A stretch of 24,776 nucleotides of DNA from an uncultured Bacteroides sp. (GTDB lineage Bacteria; Bacteroidota; Bacteroidia; Bacteroidales; Bacteroidaceae). The stretch is taken from NCBI GenBank assembly GCA_905198575.1, contig CAJKDC010000033.1, positions 1 to 24,776 on the forward strand, written 5' to 3'. Shown in pieces: positions 7,884 through 16,117 of the stretch. The first letter of the stretch is position 1, and each line of letters starts with the position of its first letter. A program made the position numbers and the translations under genes. A model generated the notes under the pieces. It saw nothing but the letters and a program-made list of their open reading frames with translations, was not told the origin of the DNA and did not search any database.

Positions 7884-8672
7884 ATGGAAAAGGATATTTT
7901 GCAGACAATACTGGCGGCTAAAAAAGAAGAGGTAGCCCGCCAGAAGCAGGTAATAACAGAAACACAATTGCAGCAGCAGTTGTCCGACAGGATGCAGGTG
8001 CATAGCCTTGCACAGTCACTACTTAATTTCCCGACAGGAATTATAGCCGAATTCAAACGCCGTTCACCTTCCAAAGGATGGATAAATCGGGAAGCTGATG
8101 TCGCACAAGTCGTGCAGGCTTATGAGCAGGCTGGGGCAGCAGGTTTGTCGGTACTCACAGATGAAGCGTTTTTTGGCGGTTCGCTGAAGGATTTACGGAT
8201 AGCCAGACAGGCGGCGCAACTGCCTGTTTTAAGAAAGGATTTTGTGGTAGACGAGTATCAGTTATATCAGGCACGCGTTTTACAGGCCGATGTAGTTTTG
8301 CTTATTGCCGCTGCTCTGACACCCTTGCGTTGCAGGCAGTTGGCTTGTCTGGCACACGAATTGCAATTGGAAGTGCTGTTGGAAGTCCATCGGGAAGAAG
8401 AGCTGGACTGCTTAAACGAGTATGTAGACTTAATCGGGGTGAACAACCGTAATTTGGGTAGTTTCCATACGGATGTGGAGAATTCTTTCCGCATGGCTCG
8501 CGTGTTACCAGCCTCATTGCCTTGGGTTTCCGAGAGTGGGATAGCTTCAGCTGCAGTTGTCCGTTCGTTGCGTGAGGCTGGATTCCGTGGATTTCTGATG
8601 GGAGAGGCGTTTATGAAAACAAACAATCCGGGAAACGCTTTATCGGATTTTATTAAAACATTGAGCTTATGA
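7884..8672 (+). CDS. trpC: Indole-3-glycerol phosphate synthase
   Basis: A 262-residue TIM-barrel enzyme that closes the indole ring from CdRP. Visible motifs are IIAEFKRRSPSKG (53-65, Lys58), LRKDFVVDEYQ (116-126, general acid Lys118), LLEVH (165-169, catalytic-region Glu167), GVNNRNL (185-191) and SESGI (216-220). Unlike the Escherichia coli TrpC-TrpF fusion, this protein is single-domain and TrpF is encoded separately just downstream. The stop codon overlaps the trpF start as ATGA, implying coupled translation. No anomalies in length or motifs. Confidence 0.96.
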   Translation: MEKDILQTILAAKKEEVARQKQVITETQLQQQLSDRMQVHSLAQSLLNFPTGIIAEFKRRSPSKGWINREADVAQVVQAYEQAGAAGLSVLTDEAFFGGSLKDLRIARQAAQLPVLRKDFVVDEYQLYQARVLQADVVLLIAAALTPLRCRQLACLAHELQLEVLLEVHREEELDCLNEYVDLIGVNNRNLGSFHTDVENSFRMARVLPASLPWVSESGIASAAVVRSLREAGFRGFLMGEAFMKTNNPGNALSDFIKTLSL

Positions 8673-9280
8673 TCGTGAAAGTTTGCGGTATGCGTTGCGG
8701 ACAGAATATCCGTGAGGTTGAGGCGGACGGTGTAGATTGGATTGGATTTATCTGTTACGAGCGTTCTCTCCGCTTTGTGTCATCAGTTCCTGACTATCTG
8801 CCTGTACGGGCAACGAGAGTAGGAGTGTTTGTCAATGCAACATTGGATCATATCCGTACCCGTGCTATGGAGTTGGGATTGACACATCTGCAGTTGCACG
8901 GAGATGAATCTCCCGAATTGTGTCGGATATTACAGGCTGACGGCTTTCATGTGATAAAAGCCTTTCGGGTTAAAGACAGGACATCGTTTCGGGAAATGCA
9001 TCCATACGTTCCTTATTGTTCTTATTTCCTTTTTGATACGCCGACGGCTGGCTATGGAGGCTCCGGTCGGCGGTTCGATTGGAGTTTGTTAGATAACTAC
9101 ACGGAGGCCGTTCCTTTTTTGCTGAGTGGTGGCCTTCGTCCGGATATGTTGGATAATTTGGCAACCTTTTATCATCCGTCGTGGGCCGGAATCGACTTGA
9201 ATAGCGGTTTTGAAATTTCACCGGGATTGAAGGATATTCGGAAAATTAAATCATTTGTTGAACAGTTTAAATCGTTGTAA
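8669..9280 (+). CDS. trpF: Phosphoribosylanthranilate isomerase
   Basis: A 203-residue TIM-barrel enzyme that isomerises phosphoribosylanthranilate to CdRP. The catalytic Cys7 is in KVCGMR (4-9). GVFVN (52-56), LQLHGDE (74-80), the catalytic Asp123 in LFDTPTAGYGGSGRRFDW, LSGGL (152-156) and GIDLNSGFE (174-182) follow in the expected order. The last element is usually GVDVSSGVE, so this copy is divergent there but keeps the phosphate-binding glycine. It is a separate protein, 4 bp overlapped with trpC and one base before trpA. Confidence 0.95.
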   Translation: MIVKVCGMRCGQNIREVEADGVDWIGFICYERSLRFVSSVPDYLPVRATRVGVFVNATLDHIRTRAMELGLTHLQLHGDESPELCRILQADGFHVIKAFRVKDRTSFREMHPYVPYCSYFLFDTPTAGYGGSGRRFDWSLLDNYTEAVPFLLSGGLRPDMLDNLATFYHPSWAGIDLNSGFEISPGLKDIRKIKSFVEQFKSL

Positions 9281-9281
9281 T

Positions 9282-10058
9282 ATGAATCGCATCCATCAAT
9301 TGTTTCAGACAAAAAAACAAAACATTCTTTCAGTTTATTTTTGTGCTGGTGCGCCAGTGCCCGGCAATGTAGCTTCCGTGGTACAAGCATTGGAACAAAA
9401 AGGGATTGATATGGTAGAGATTGGAATTCCTTTCAGTGACCCTATGGCCGACGGTCCTGTGATTCAGCAGGCAGCTACGCAAGCCCTTCGGAATGGGATG
9501 ACTTTATCGGGCTTGTTTGCCGAGCTCAAGGATATTCGTCGTCAGGTTTCTATCCCCTTGATACTGATGGGGTATCTCAACCCCATTATGCAATATGGCT
9601 TTGAGGCTTTCTGTAAGCAGTGCAATGTATGTGGCATTGATGGGGTTATTATTCCCGATTTGCCTTTTCAGGAATACCGCGAAACCTTTGAATTCCTAGC
9701 ACAGCAATATGGACTGAAAGTAATCATGCTAATAACACCTGAAACTGATGAAGTCCGAATCCGGGAGATTGATGAGCACACAGACGGTTTTATCTATATG
9801 GTATCATCGGCTGCAGTAACCGGTGCACAGCGTGATTTTGATGCACAGCGACTGGCTTATTTCCGTCGGATTGCTGTGATGAATCTGAAGAATCCCCGGA
9901 TGATAGGCTTCGGCATTTCCAACCGACAGACATTCGAATCTGCATCGGCTTATGCTGCTGGGTGTATTGTAGGCAGTAAGTTTGTTTCTTTATTGGCAGA
10001 AGAGCAAGGCAATGCTTTACGGGCAGCCGACCGCTTGCTGGAAGCTTTGCAGAAGTAG
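9282..10058 (+). CDS. trpA: Tryptophan synthase alpha chain
   Basis: A 258-residue TIM-barrel subunit that cleaves indole-3-glycerol phosphate and channels indole to TrpB. Catalytic Glu46 and Asp57 are in MVEIGIPFSDPMADGP, equivalent to Glu49 and Asp60 of the E. coli enzyme. MGYLNPI (96-102), GVIIPDLP (121-128), the mobile loop 6 region SSAAVTGAQRDF (175-186) and the phosphate-binding GFGIS/GS elements (209-213, 231-232) are present. The start is set at 9282, one base after the trpF stop; the frame is open upstream but that part lies inside trpF. Last gene of the operon: trpB is first and trpA last, although the two products form one complex. Confidence 0.95.
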   Translation: MNRIHQLFQTKKQNILSVYFCAGAPVPGNVASVVQALEQKGIDMVEIGIPFSDPMADGPVIQQAATQALRNGMTLSGLFAELKDIRRQVSIPLILMGYLNPIMQYGFEAFCKQCNVCGIDGVIIPDLPFQEYRETFEFLAQQYGLKVIMLITPETDEVRIREIDEHTDGFIYMVSSAAVTGAQRDFDAQRLAYFRRIAVMNLKNPRMIGFGISNRQTFESASAYAAGCIVGSKFVSLLAEEQGNALRAADRLLEALQK

Positions 10059-10109
10059 TTCTGGATTATCTTTTCTTGCCGTGACTGTATGTACTACTGT
10101 TTTTTTCTG

Positions 10110-10117
10110 TACTTTTG
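10110..10117 (+). promoter_or_regulatory. Candidate -7 box upstream of the ThiD-like kinase
   Basis: TACTTTTG fully matches TAnnTTTG, 52 bp after the trpA stop. No clear TTTG is seen at the -33 position, so strength is uncertain. Its last base is the first base of the left arm of the inverted repeat at 10117-10172. Confidence 0.4.
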
Positions 10118-10172
10118 TCTTTTGGAGATATTTTTAAAACTCTTTTATGTGATTGGAAATTCTCCAAAAGAC
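10117..10172 (+). repeat. 12-bp perfect inverted repeat between trpA and the ThiD-like gene
   Basis: GTCTTTTGGAGA (10117-10128) and TCTCCAAAAGAC (10161-10172) are perfect reverse complements around a 32-nt A/T-rich loop. No T-run follows the right arm, so it does not look like a standard intrinsic terminator. It could be a 5'-leader RNA structure, an operator pair or a trp-operon 3'-end stabiliser. Confidence 0.75.
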
Positions 10173-10206
10173 TTAAATCTACATTTTATTATAAAATAAA
10201 AAGATT

Positions 10207-11058
10207 ATGGACAATAGGTTGAAGGATTTTAAAAAGGTATTTTTGATTGCGGGCAGTGAGCCTTTGGGAAGTGCCGGTTTGCAGGCTGATATCAAAGCTG
10301 TGTCTGCATGTGGTGGCTTTGCAGCCGGAGCGGTTACGTGCATAGTAGATGAAGATACGCAGCGCGTAAAGGACATTTATACCATTCCTGTACAGATGAT
10401 CGTAAACCAGGCGCTGTCTTTTCTGGAAGATGTAGGGGCTGATTGCATTAAAACGGGTATGCTTTATTCTGTTGAACTGGTAACGGGAATAGCCGGATTG
10501 CTGAAACAGTTTAAGGATATTCCCAAAGTGATAGATCCCGTGATGGTCAGCTCCGCCGGTGACCGTTTGTTGAAAGAAGAAGCTGTACAAGCATATAAGG
10601 ATTTGCTTTTTCCCATGGCTGCTATTATTACACCGAATTACCGCGAAGCAGAAGTCCTTTTAGGGCGTTCGGTGAGTACTGAACATATAAAAGAGGATTT
10701 GCAGGAGTTGTGTCAGTGGGGGAATGCGGTCATCTTGAAATCTGTTCCGGGAGAAGATACACTTACCGATTATTTTTATGATCCATGTACCGGACTGATG
10801 AAAGAATTCTCCAAGCAAAGAATACTGACGAAGAATGTAAACGGGACTGGAGATACCTTTGCCTCATCTATTGCCACCTATGTAGCTAGAGGCTATGCAT
10901 TGCTTGATGCGGTTCGCAAGGCTGAAGTATTCATTCAGCAGTCTATTGAATCGGGAGCTATGTATAAGTTTGGTTCTGGTTTTGGTCCGGTTCATCCATT
11001 TTTCCGTGAAGTAAGCTATTTCCGCGAAGAAGATTTGCATTACGCTGCTCTGCATTGA
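10207..11058 (+). CDS. ThiD-like vitamin kinase (hydroxymethylpyrimidine/phosphomethylpyrimidine kinase or pyridoxal kinase)
   Basis: A 283-residue ribokinase-superfamily protein of the ThiD type. Visible elements are the N-terminal LIAGSEPLGSAGLQADIKA (13-31, compare GSDSSGGAGIQADLK in ThiD), IDPVMVSSAGDRLL (109-122), ITPNYREAEVL (141-151), the anion-hole/catalytic GTGDTFASSIA (213-223, Asp216) and GSGFGPVHPFF (256-266). HMP kinases usually have GTGC at the catalytic loop; GTGD is found in other kinases of the superfamily, including E. coli-type pyridoxal kinases. The protein could therefore phosphorylate HMP/HMP-P for thiamine or a B6 vitamer. No thi genes or TPP riboswitch are nearby. It lies 148 bp after trpA and ends at a strong terminator, so read-through from the trp operon is possible. 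Kinase fold sure, substrate unsure. Confidence 0.8.
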   Translation: MDNRLKDFKKVFLIAGSEPLGSAGLQADIKAVSACGGFAAGAVTCIVDEDTQRVKDIYTIPVQMIVNQALSFLEDVGADCIKTGMLYSVELVTGIAGLLKQFKDIPKVIDPVMVSSAGDRLLKEEAVQAYKDLLFPMAAIITPNYREAEVLLGRSVSTEHIKEDLQELCQWGNAVILKSVPGEDTLTDYFYDPCTGLMKEFSKQRILTKNVNGTGDTFASSIATYVARGYALLDAVRKAEVFIQQSIESGAMYKFGSGFGPVHPFFREVSYFREEDLHYAALH

Positions 11059-11113
11059 TTGTTAAGTGTTTATTCAGTTCGTGAAAAAGAGGAAATAAAT
11101 ATTTGATTGATGC

Positions 11114-11159
11114 AAAAAAGGACCGAAAACGCTAACAAAAGCGCTTTCGGTCCTTTTTT
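11114..11159. terminator. Bidirectional intrinsic terminator
   Basis: AAAAAAGGACCGAAA (11114-11128) pairs with TTTCGGTCCTTTTTT (11145-11159), and an inner CGCT/AGCG stem closes the loop. Runs of A and T at the two ends make it work on both strands. It lies between the convergent ThiD-like kinase (plus) and GH2 gene (minus). Confidence 0.93.
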
Positions 11160-11187
11160 ACTGTATTAAGATTTGATTTAATACCGG

Positions 11188-14100
11188 TTATTTACTGGTA
11201 CGGGCAACATTATATCCCGATACAGTGATAACGGGTGCATTGCCTCGTGTATCTACATCTTTCCAGCGGATACTGATTTCTTTCTGTTCACCCGGCAACA
11301 AGGCAAAATAGTTGTCGGAGTAAAGAATAGGCAAGAACTGGTCACCGTCCTTATCGCCAGTAATGTTGATGCGTATCATCAGGGCAGGGACAGTAGCCGG
11401 ATTTTTCAGTGTAACAGTTGCTTTCCAATTTCCTTGTTCGTCCTGTTGTGTAGCCGACTGGCAGTCGAGGGTTACCTGTGGCAGCTCCTTCAATGCCTGA
11501 TAGTTGTTTTCCTTCAAGCTTCGGTGGTAGAAGTTATCAGAAACAACTTTGCCGTTTTCTATCAGCCACAACTTGATGAAATGCACTTGCGACAGATTCT
11601 GGGGATACTCCAATGCAATACATTTCTCGGTCGTGTCTTCCAGGCTGTTTACCGTAGCCGATTTTTCCCATGCAATGCTGCCATCCATGTTCAGAATCTG
11701 CACTTTTGCTGTAAGATTATTACGCTTGCCGGCGCTGTAGTTCACGACCTCCACTTCATCGGTTGCCGGATTCCATTGGATATGCAGTGGCTCGGAAGCT
11801 TTCTTGATGGCAAAATAGGCAGCTGTCGGTTCCAGATAATAGTCGTATGTCTGCCATACCATAGAAGGCCAGCAAGAGTGACTCATCCACATCAGCAGCC
11901 CCATGCGGTTCTTGCTTCTCGATTCGAACAGACTGCGGTGTCCGTCGTAGTTAACCCATTGTGCCAGTTCGGCAAATTCCTGTGCACTTTGTGGTTTGCC
12001 GTAACCTTCTGCAATGATTTCATTGAATGAGGTTGCTCCCTGTGCTCCCTCCAGCGTATAATCGTGTATTCCCCATTCGTGCGACTGAGGCCACATACCT
12101 TCGGGAGAGTAGGTGCGTTTGAAACCTTCGTAAGTAAGTACATTAGGCATACCCCTTTCACTGTGGAACTTGTCGTTCCCAGCCTCCAGTGTGAAGTACG
12201 TTTTGGCAGGAAGCATACGGTACGGTCCGTGTCCGCTCACAACGTCATCTGCCGAACTGGAAATATAGTGCATGCCAGGATGCTCATCCTTCACAATCTG
12301 TCGTAAAGCCTTGTCGATGCGTTCGGGTGGATAGCCCTCGTTGCGGCCACAGTAAATTTCTACCGAAGCATGATTGCGGATACGGCGTACATAGTCTTCG
12401 GCATTGGTGATAAACATTTCCGGATAATAAGGGTCTGGTCCGTCCGAAGGATTAGCCAGCCAGAAGTCCTGCCAAATCATAATACCGTGTCTGTCGCAAG
12501 CTTCGTAAAGCTCTTCGTCACCAATCATTCCTACCCAGTTGCGCATGATGTTGAAGTTCATGTCAGCATGGTAAGCGATGGCTGCATCGTACTCGCGGCC
12601 ACGGTAGTTCAGATTCGATTCGCTGAATCCCCAGTTACCGCCCCGGCCGATGAAGCGACGTCCGTTGATGTACATGTTCAGGATATGATTGTCTTCGTTG
12701 TATGTCATCTGCCGGATGCCCGCCTTAAAGTTTACACTGTCAGAAATCTGATTGCCAATCTTGAAGACAAAGCCTGCATCGTACAGATAAGGCTCGCCAT
12801 AGCCTTTAGGCCACCACAGACGCGGATGCTGTACGGTCAGTTCTTTATAATTTGCCGGTGTGAAGGCGATTTCCTTTTCTTCGCCAGCCTTCAGGGTAAC
12901 CTTCTGTGCGATACGGATATCACCGATTCTTCCTTCCAGTACTCCTTCCACATCTTTCTCGGTATGATTTTTCACGAAAGTACGGGCGGTAAGTGCTGCC
13001 GATGTCGTATCCGGTAAGGGCAATACGCTTTCGATTAATGGGTCGCTGACTGTAACCGCTCCTGTGCTGGTCAGCCGTACGTCGTTCCATATACCAATGT
13101 TTCTACCGCGTACCGTAGGAATCCAGTCCCAGCCGATAGTGGCATGGAAGGTAGGATTGTCGGCTCCCAGGATACCGCCGTTAAAGTCGGTACTCTGTTT
13201 GTTCTTTTCCTTGATTGCACCGATATGACTGTTTTTTATAATCTCTACGGCCAATACGTTCTTGCCGGGCACAATGCAATCTGTGACATCCATTTTACCA
13301 CGGATAAATGCACCTTCAATGTCACCAAGCTTTTTGCCGTTAAGATAGACATGAGCTTTCCAGTTGATGCCGTCGAAATTGAGGAAAACCCGTTTTTTGA
13401 TGAACGATTCGGGTACTTCAAACTCATTTCTGTACCAGAAGCTGGAATTGAAAAAAGCCTCGGAGATATTAAGTTGGTTATCCGAATAATTGGGGTCGGG
13501 TACAGCACCCACATTCCGGTAACTGGTCAAGACCGTTCCCGGTACGGTAGCGGTAATCCAACCATCAGGCAGGAATGCTGATGAGGCTATTTCATTGCCC
13601 GACTGTTTCACTTCGGAAGCTCTTTGCAGTTTCCAGTTGCCGCCGGAAAGTGTCAGACTGTTGCCACTTACTTGGGGGTGTGCTACAGGTTGCGCTGTCA
13701 GTCCGCCTTTACCCATAACCTCTACTTCGCTGAGCAGATACCTATCATTTCCTGCAGCTTTTTCCATGGTAATGCGTACGTAACGGGCTTTGCCTTTTAC
13801 CGGAATGTCGTCAGTCAGTTCCTCACCACCAGGCAGCTGAGCAATATCTTTCCATGATTTGGCATCGTCTGAAACCTGAATCTTTCCGGCCACAGCCTTG
13901 TTTATCCAGTGCAGGACAATCCGGTCGAATGTAGAAACGCTTCCCAGATCTACATAAATCCATTCCTCTTTGTCTGTCGCACTCATCCAAGTGCTGTTGA
14001 AATACTGCGAAGGCTTGAGCTCTACCAAATCATTGTTGTTGTAGAAATTCAAGTCTTTTACAGTCCAATAGGCAGCTCCCGGCATACGCAATACAATGCG

Positions 14101-14799
14101 GTAATAACTGTATGCACCGACTTTGGTAAGCGGAATGTATTGGTCGAGAATACGTACCGGCAGGTCTCCTTTTTCGCTTTGCTTATTCGGGTCAGAGTGC
14201 ATGGTGTAGCGGCTGGCTTTTCCCGGTAATCCCTTTCCGGACAGGCGGCCCAGTTCTTCCCAGTTCTCTCCATCGTTCGAACCCATGCACAACATTTCGT
14301 ATCCCTTTCCTGCCTTGTCAGCATGATAGGTTACAGACCCTCTCAGGTAAACCTTATCGGCTTGCTTTTGGTAGTTGTGCAGGCTGAACTGAAAATACGT
14401 ATCTTCGCCTACCGTCGTATTTCTGGAATAAGGACCTTCGTCAATCATCCATTCCCGTTCCCGTTTCGGTGATGCCCCGTCCGGAGTCGATAACGTGAGA
14501 TATTGTGGCAGGGCAGTACTTATAATACCGTCCGTAACCAGCTGAGCCGTCAGGTTATAGTCATAACTGGACGACTGGTAAGCTGTACGCAGTAACGCAA
14601 TGTTGCGGTACGTGTCGTCAGGTTTCAACTCCGGAGAAAAATCCTCCTGCGGGCATCCCGGATATTTCCCGATTCCCCGGGTATAATAATCCGAGCGGGA
14701 GAAGTCTTGTGTAGCGGCTTTTTGGCATCCTGCATTCAGCAGGCACGAGGCTGTAGCTACACTTCCAAGTAATAGATAAAAAGAATGTTTTTTGTTCAT
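11188..14799 (-). CDS. GH2-family exo-glycosidase lipoprotein with discoidin-like domain
   Basis: About 1203 residues. The start at 14799 (MNKKHSFYLLLGS) gives a signal peptide ending in LLNAGC, probably a lipoprotein cysteine near residue 25, although Asn at -3 is unusual; an ATG 15 bp upstream is possible. The order is: N-terminal galactose-binding-like region (about 65-260), F5/8 type C-like domain (about 265-365, WIYVDLGSVSTFDRIVLHW), GH2 jelly roll (about 385-575, ending GWDWIPTVRGRNIGIWNDV), Ig-like domain, then a TIM barrel (about 700-1000). The probable acid/base is Glu821 in YCGRNEG and the probable nucleophile Glu881 in FHSERGMP, the layout of GH2 mannosidase/exo-glucosaminidase-like enzymes. 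It likely trims host or plant glycans at the cell surface or periplasm; the linkage is unknown. It lies 64 bp after the COG0523 gene, same strand. Confidence 0.88.
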   Translation of the reverse strand: MNKKHSFYLLLGSVATASCLLNAGCQKAATQDFSRSDYYTRGIGKYPGCPQEDFSPELKPDDTYRNIALLRTAYQSSSYDYNLTAQLVTDGIISTALPQYLTLSTPDGASPKREREWMIDEGPYSRNTTVGEDTYFQFSLHNYQKQADKVYLRGSVTYHADKAGKGYEMLCMGSNDGENWEELGRLSGKGLPGKASRYTMHSDPNKQSEKGDLPVRILDQYIPLTKVGAYSYYRIVLRMPGAAYWTVKDLNFYNNNDLVELKPSQYFNSTWMSATDKEEWIYVDLGSVSTFDRIVLHWINKAVAGKIQVSDDAKSWKDIAQLPGGEELTDDIPVKGKARYVRITMEKAAGNDRYLLSEVEVMGKGGLTAQPVAHPQVSGNSLTLSGGNWKLQRASEVKQSGNEIASSAFLPDGWITATVPGTVLTSYRNVGAVPDPNYSDNQLNISEAFFNSSFWYRNEFEVPESFIKKRVFLNFDGINWKAHVYLNGKKLGDIEGAFIRGKMDVTDCIVPGKNVLAVEIIKNSHIGAIKEKNKQSTDFNGGILGADNPTFHATIGWDWIPTVRGRNIGIWNDVRLTSTGAVTVSDPLIESVLPLPDTTSAALTARTFVKNHTEKDVEGVLEGRIGDIRIAQKVTLKAGEEKEIAFTPANYKELTVQHPRLWWPKGYGEPYLYDAGFVFKIGNQISDSVNFKAGIRQMTYNEDNHILNMYINGRRFIGRGGNWGFSESNLNYRGREYDAAIAYHADMNFNIMRNWVGMIGDEELYEACDRHGIMIWQDFWLANPSDGPDPYYPEMFITNAEDYVRRIRNHASVEIYCGRNEGYPPERIDKALRQIVKDEHPGMHYISSSADDVVSGHGPYRMLPAKTYFTLEAGNDKFHSERGMPNVLTYEGFKRTYSPEGMWPQSHEWGIHDYTLEGAQGATSFNEIIAEGYGKPQSAQEFAELAQWVNYDGHRSLFESRSKNRMGLLMWMSHSCWPSMVWQTYDYYLEPTAAYFAIKKASEPLHIQWNPATDEVEVVNYSAGKRNNLTAKVQILNMDGSIAWEKSATVNSLEDTTEKCIALEYPQNLSQVHFIKLWLIENGKVVSDNFYHRSLKENNYQALKELPQVTLDCQSATQQDEQGNWKATVTLKNPATVPALMIRINITGDKDGDQFLPILYSDNYFALLPGEQKEISIRWKDVDTRGNAPVITVSGYNVARTSK

Positions 14800-14863
14800 T
14801 TTATTTAGTCCCATTTTAGGATGTTATCAGTTTATTGCTAAAATGAAATTTTGAGTCGTCTGT

Positions 14864-16117
14864 TTATTCCAGACACGCGTCTAGGTCGGCAATCAGCTGT
14901 TCTTTGTCCATGTGCTGACCGATGAATACAATCTTCTGCATACGGTCGCCATAGCGCTCGTCCCAGTCGCGCAGCAAACCCGGTTCACGCTGGAACATCT
15001 GCATCAGCTCTTCCTCGGGCATGGCAGCATACCATTGACCCACCTCGCTCAACTGCTTTTGCTTTCCGGCCTGTTCGAACAGACAAGTCATGTCCGGGTT
15101 ATCGTTGAAGTAGCACACTCCCTTGGCGCGGATAACGTTGCGGGGCCATTGGGCATTGATGAAGTAGTCGAACTTGTTCATGTCGAAAGCTGGACGGCGG
15201 TAATATACAAATGTCTCGATGCCATATTCTGCCGCTTCGCCCTCTTCGTGGTGATGGTGGTGGCAGCAGCAACCCTCATGATGATGGTGTCCCTCGTGGC
15301 AATGCTCCTCATGATGATGCTCTTCGTGGTGATGCTCCCCGGCATCATGTTCCGTGTGGTGCTCCGGTTCTTCACAAGGTTTACCCAGTTCCTGAATCCA
15401 TCCGGCAGATGCAGCCACCTTCGAGTAACGGAAACTGTTTGTATTTAAGATTTTATCCAGCTTCACATCTGCAAAATTGCAGGCTATGATTTCAGCTCCC
15501 GGCTGTAGGGTACGGATAATCTGCGTAATGCGTTTCTGCTCCTCTTCGCTTACCTCATCGATTTTGTTCAGCAAGACAATATTGCAGAATTCAATCTGCT
15601 GGATAAGCAGGTTGGCTATATCGTCTTCACCGGCAGGATGCTCGGTCAGTGCCTCGCCGCAACCAAATTCACTCTGCATGCGCAAGGCATCCACGACTGT
15701 CACTACACAGTCCAGCTTGCACACCCCATAGCGTGAGTATGCCTCTCCCAATCGAGGAATGGTACAGATGGTCTGTGCAATCGGTTCCGGGTCGCATATT
15801 CCGCTGGCTTCAATCACGATGTAGTCAAACTGCTGCGATTTCATCAGTTCGAAGACCTGCTCAATCAGGTTCGTCTGCAACGTACAGCAGATACAGCCGT
15901 TCTGCAGTGCCACCAGACTGTTGTTGTCCGTGTTTACCACACCGCCCCGCTGAATCAGTTCGGCGTCAATGTTTACTTCCCCTATATCGTTTACAATTAC
16001 GGCAAATTTAATACCTTGTCGGTTGGTCAGAATCCGGTTCACCAGCGTTGTCTTTCCGCTGCCCAGATAGCCGGTAAGTACCAGCACCGGAATCTCTTTT
16101 TTTGCAATGCTTTCCAT
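14864..16117 (-). CDS. COG0523 (CobW/G3E family) GTPase with His/Cys-rich metal-binding insert
   Basis: A 417-residue P-loop GTPase of the group of metal chaperones that includes CobW, YjiA, YeiR and ZNG1. Walker A is GYLGSGKT (16-23), the metal-binding CxCC motif is GCICC (74-78), the Walker B/switch element is IEASGICDP (102-110) and the guanine-specificity motif is NKID (184-187). The C-terminal CobW_C domain runs from about 298 to 417. Between the two, residues 253-290 hold 20 His and four Cys, an insert typical of zinc- or nickel-handling members. It probably delivers zinc or another metal to a client protein, hydrolysing GTP. No vitamin B12 genes are nearby, so a cobalamin role is less likely. 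A 16-bp palindrome lies 122 bp upstream. Confidence 0.92.
   Translation of the reverse strand: MESIAKKEIPVLVLTGYLGSGKTTLVNRILTNRQGIKFAVIVNDIGEVNIDAELIQRGGVVNTDNNSLVALQNGCICCTLQTNLIEQVFELMKSQQFDYIVIEASGICDPEPIAQTICTIPRLGEAYSRYGVCKLDCVVTVVDALRMQSEFGCGEALTEHPAGEDDIANLLIQQIEFCNIVLLNKIDEVSEEEQKRITQIIRTLQPGAEIIACNFADVKLDKILNTNSFRYSKVAASAGWIQELGKPCEEPEHHTEHDAGEHHHEEHHHEEHCHEGHHHHEGCCCHHHHHEEGEAAEYGIETFVYYRRPAFDMNKFDYFINAQWPRNVIRAKGVCYFNDNPDMTCLFEQAGKQKQLSEVGQWYAAMPEEELMQMFQREPGLLRDWDERYGDRMQKIVFIGQHMDKEQLIADLDACLE

Noticed and set aside
10117..10172. Invertible promoter element
   Set aside because: The inverted repeat encloses only 32 bp, no complete promoter lies between the arms, and no recombinase gene is near.
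10059..10206. TPP riboswitch before the ThiD-like gene
   Set aside because: The conserved CUGAGA-type core and paired stems of the THI element are not visible.
12370..13017. 215-codon plus-strand open frame
   Set aside because: Antisense to the GH2 gene; no start context or family resemblance.
15244..15363. Microsatellite or CRISPR-like repeat in the His-rich region
   Set aside because: The repetition follows His and Glu codons inside an intact reading frame, without regular spacers.
14912..15448. 178-codon plus-strand frame with hydrophobic Met/Val-rich stretch
   Set aside because: The apparent membrane-like segment is the complement of the His-rich codons of the COG0523 GTPase.
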